From Microbacterium sp. cf046 (lineage in GTDB: Bacteria; Actinomycetota; Actinomycetes; Actinomycetales; Microbacteriaceae), in assembly GCF_900114345.1 (NCBI RefSeq), contig NZ_FOZJ01000003.1, positions 186,001 through 250,000 of the forward strand: a DNA stretch of 64,000 nt. The letters run 5' to 3'. The notes beneath the pieces are model-generated. The model did no database searches and was not told the DNA's origin. It saw only the letters and a program-made list of their open reading frames with translations. This document shows, piece after piece, positions 62,208-64,000 of this stretch (position 1 is its first letter; each line of letters starts with the position of its first letter). The translations under genes were made by a program, and so were the position numbers.

Positions 62208-62221
62208 TTGAAACGTCACAA
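62208..62221. promoter_or_regulatory. LacI-type operator before the importer genes, site 2
   Basis: TTGAAACGTCACAA, 12 of 14 positions of the same palindrome; 54 bp from site 1. Confidence 0.6.
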
Positions 62222-62251
62222 TTCGGTAACGCACGAGCGCGCGCTCGGATG

Positions 62252-63517
62252 TCAGAACTCCGTGACCATGGGTCGGCCGTCCAGGTGGGCGATCATGTTC
62301 AGCACGAGGAAGTTCCAGTTCTGGAAGCCCTTGGTCATGATCGGCTCCCCGCTGTCCGGGTGGTAGTACTCGTGGAGACAGCCGTTGGCGTCCATGTCCT
62401 GCCCGAACAGCCGCACGGTCTTCTCGGCGAGCTCCCTCGCGTCGTCGGCGAAACCGTACTTGAGCAGCCCCCGGAAGACGAGGTAGTTGCTGATCCCCCA
62501 GATCGGCCCGAGCCAGTTCGACGGGTTGTTCGATGCCCGCAGGTCGTACATCTTCTCGAGGCGGGACAGCGTGCGCACGCCGTAGGTCGCGTTGAAGGTT
62601 CGCGGATCCAGGTACCGCTGCCGCATCCGCTCGGCCTGCTCCTGAGAGGCGAAGCCCGCCCACAGCGGCAGGAAGCTCGACCAGTTGTCGATGCGCAGCA
62701 GCAGCGACGACCAGCGGCGCGGCGCCCCGCTGTGCAGCCAGTCGTCCTCGTCGATCGGGCGCAGATTCAGATCGACGCTGTAGAACGTGCCGTCCCGCTC
62801 GTCCCAGCAGTACGTGTTCACGGCATCGGCGAGGTTCTGCGTGCGGCCGCGCCAGCGGTTCGCCTCCACCTGGCGGCCCGACTCCTCGAGCAGGTAGCCG
62901 TAGGCGAGCAGCTCGCGGTAGAGCAGGCAGTTGAGGTAGATCGAGGCGGTGCTCTTCTCGGGCCGGTAGTAGACCGACGGGTCGTTGTCGACCCCCACGG
63001 CGAAGTCGGTCTGCCAGTACGCCAGGCCGGTCTCGTCGTGCACATGGCTCTCGAGGTAGCGGCTGAGGAACAGGCCGAGCGTGTCGATGTGGGCGGCGAG
63101 CCACTCCACATCGCCGCGGCGCTGCGCGATCATCGCTGCGTGCTGCGCGAGCACCGGCTTGTGCATGTTCTCGGAGAAGTCGCCCGTCCTGCCGGCATCG
63201 CGATGCGTCAGCGGTCCGTCCGGCTTCAGCTGGATCGGCATGACCCCGTCGGCGTCGGTGTGATCGAGGAAGTTCAGGATGCAGCCCTCTTCGTACGCGA
63301 AGAACCTGCCTCTGCGGTCCGTGTCCGCTTCGACCTGACCGAGCACCGCGCTGATGAACCACGAGTCCCAGTCCCACAGCGCGGACGAGTAGTAGGGCGA
63401 GTCCGGCGTGCTCGGCACCGTGTACGGATGGGTCAGGATTCCAGCCGGCTCGCGCATCATCTGCTCGCAGGACTGGCGGATGTCATCTTCGAGCAGGCGC
63501 TTCCAGCGCTCCAGCAT
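62252..63517 (-). CDS. GH63/MGH1-like glycoside hydrolase
   Basis: 421 residues of an (alpha/alpha)6 hydrolase related to mannosylglycerate/glucosylglycerate hydrolases of GH63. Motifs: SALWDWDSWFI (substrate aromatic/acid strip), YWQTDFAVGVDNDPSV with the candidate acid Asp, NNPSNWLGPIWGISNY and GCLHEYYHPDSGEP with the candidate base Glu. No signal peptide. ATG 63517 follows GAGGAGC. Because it heads the transporter series under LacI-type control, it likely acts on the imported saccharide; glycerate glycosides are an alternative. Confidence 0.83.
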   Translation of the reverse strand: MLERWKRLLEDDIRQSCEQMMREPAGILTHPYTVPSTPDSPYYSSALWDWDSWFISAVLGQVEADTDRRGRFFAYEEGCILNFLDHTDADGVMPIQLKPDGPLTHRDAGRTGDFSENMHKPVLAQHAAMIAQRRGDVEWLAAHIDTLGLFLSRYLESHVHDETGLAYWQTDFAVGVDNDPSVYYRPEKSTASIYLNCLLYRELLAYGYLLEESGRQVEANRWRGRTQNLADAVNTYCWDERDGTFYSVDLNLRPIDEDDWLHSGAPRRWSSLLLRIDNWSSFLPLWAGFASQEQAERMRQRYLDPRTFNATYGVRTLSRLEKMYDLRASNNPSNWLGPIWGISNYLVFRGLLKYGFADDARELAEKTVRLFGQDMDANGCLHEYYHPDSGEPIMTKGFQNWNFLVLNMIAHLDGRPMVTEF

Positions 63518-63560
63518 CTTTGCTCCTCTGGTGGGACGGGACGGCGATCACAGTCTGGCA

Positions 63561-63574
63561 TTGAAACGTTCCGA
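63561..63574. promoter_or_regulatory. LacI-type operator between the GH63-like gene and lacI
   Basis: TTGAAACGTTCCGA, 12 of 14 positions of TTGAAACGTTTCAA; between divergent starts, so it can repress both. Confidence 0.6.
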
Positions 63575-63604
63575 TGCGCCACCGTGCGGCATCCGGTCCT
63601 GTTG

Positions 63605-63610
63605 TACAGT
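63605..63610 (+). promoter_or_regulatory. Putative -10 element TACAGT for lacI
   Basis: TACAGT lies eight bases before an in-frame ATG at 63619 and 38 bases before ATG 63649. The -35 is weak. Confidence 0.4.
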
Positions 63611-63648
63611 CATGTTCAATGCGCATCGCTGCGCGGGAAGGCATGGGG

Positions 63649-64000
63649 ATGGCCAGGGTCGGGATTCGCGAGGTCGCCGCGCACGCCGGCGTCGCGGTCG
63701 GCACGGTCTCGCACTACCTGAACCATCCCGACAAGGTCTCCTCCGAGAAGGCCGACCGCATCCGCGTCTCGATCGAGACCCTCGGCTTCATCCCCAGCAA
63801 CGCGGGTCGGCAGCTGCGGATGGGAATCAGCACGGTGATCGGCTACATCGCCCCCGACGTGAGCAACCCGTACTTCGCCGAGATCGCCGAGAGCGTGGAG
63901 CGGCGCGCCTCCGACTTCGGGGTGAGCGTGTTCCTGGCCAACTCGCACCGCAGCAGGGAACGCGAGGATGCCTACCTCCGGGTCTTCGAGCAGCACCAGG
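63649..64000 (+). CDS. LacI family transcriptional regulator, 3'-truncated by the window edge
   Basis: First 117 codons of a LacI/GalR repressor. ATG 63649 is used because GGAAGG lies seven bases upstream; in-frame ATGs at 63619 and 63643 are possible. HTH: IREVAAHAGVAVGTVSHYLN (recognition region with the LacI hinge NHPDKVSSEKADRIRVSIE), then YIAPDVSNPYFAEIAESVER beginning the sugar-binding domain. Most of the effector domain lies beyond the edge. It is divergent from the GH63-like gene and close to a TTGAAACGTTTCAA-type site, so it is the likely regulator of the importer and GH78. Confidence 0.9.
   Translation, partial: MARVGIREVAAHAGVAVGTVSHYLNHPDKVSSEKADRIRVSIETLGFIPSNAGRQLRMGISTVIGYIAPDVSNPYFAEIAESVERRASDFGVSVFLANSHRSREREDAYLRVFEQHQ

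Noticed and set aside
1..64000. tRNA, rRNA or complete insertion sequences
   Set aside because: No cloverleaf-like or rRNA-like stretch and no transposase was recognised by eye; a tRNA scan would settle it.

Overview
The window is high-GC, densely coded DNA from an actinobacterium, most likely Microbacterium or a close relative in Microbacteriaceae. The evidence is the strong G/C third-position bias, frequent GTG starts, an F420-synthesis gene (cofE), a DUF222/HNH protein, a DHA2-type exporter with an Ala-rich loop, and frequent GGATGC/GCATCC hexamers inside genes. No rRNA, tRNA, CRISPR array, prophage or complete insertion sequence was recognised. Both window edges cut genes: prpB at the left and a lacI-type regulator at the right.

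Layout. 1-3254 holds the end of a methylcitrate (propionate) cluster (prpB, prpC) and a thiolase. 3280-3394 is a 38-bp tandem repeat next to a DUF222/HNH gene. 5025-11256 is a secreted two-catalytic-domain amylopullulanase preceded by two palindromic operators. 11250-17280 (minus strand) is a MacB/FtsX-type ABC exporter of two large permeases and an ATPase with an AbrB-like tail. A secreted choice-of-anchor I protein follows. 19367-24734 is branched-chain acyl-CoA catabolism (acyl-CoA dehydrogenase, mmsB, enoyl-CoA hydratase), a MarR regulator and the electron acceptor etfBA. Next comes a cytochrome b protein whose disordered N-terminus carries three copies of an RRGLPR motif. 26584-32365 is mixed: cofE, a GNAT protein, a thioesterase, membrane proteins, and three translationally coupled anchored proteins. 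32390-37142 is a LysR regulator divergent from bifunctional putA. Then come a small membrane protein/XRE pair, the 43-codon stump of a quinone oxidoreductase, a DHA2 exporter, ddaH-rocD, a membrane-anchored molybdopterin oxidoreductase, and the conserved ATP-grasp/alpha-E/transglutaminase trio.

The last 16 kb (48139 to the end) is one carbohydrate locus. Twelve minus-strand genes encode L-rhamnose catabolism (rhaM, rhaI, bifunctional aldolase-dehydrogenase, rhaB, an embedded esterase and a manA homologue), a GH78 rhamnosidase, a nucleotide-binding oxidoreductase, a sugar ABC importer (lipoprotein plus two permeases) and a GH63/MGH1-like hydrolase. A divergent lacI gene lies at the edge. Two operator types are visible. 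TTGAAACGTTTCAA-like sites lie beside lacI, before the importer and before GH78. A perfect TGAATCGATTCA palindrome overlaps the start region of a strong promoter in front of rhaM. The locus reads as: binding lipoprotein and importer bring in a rhamnose-containing oligosaccharide, GH78, the GH63-like enzyme and the esterase dismantle it, and rhaM-I-B-D convert rhamnose to lactaldehyde/lactate and DHAP.

Non-coding structure worth attention: a 107-bp element bounded by 13-bp inverted repeats inside the 3' end of the ATP-grasp gene, related repeats in two spacers, a duplicated terminator-like palindrome at 26472-26577, and a recurring start architecture (TANNNT, six bases, start codon) at seven genes that predicts leaderless mRNAs.
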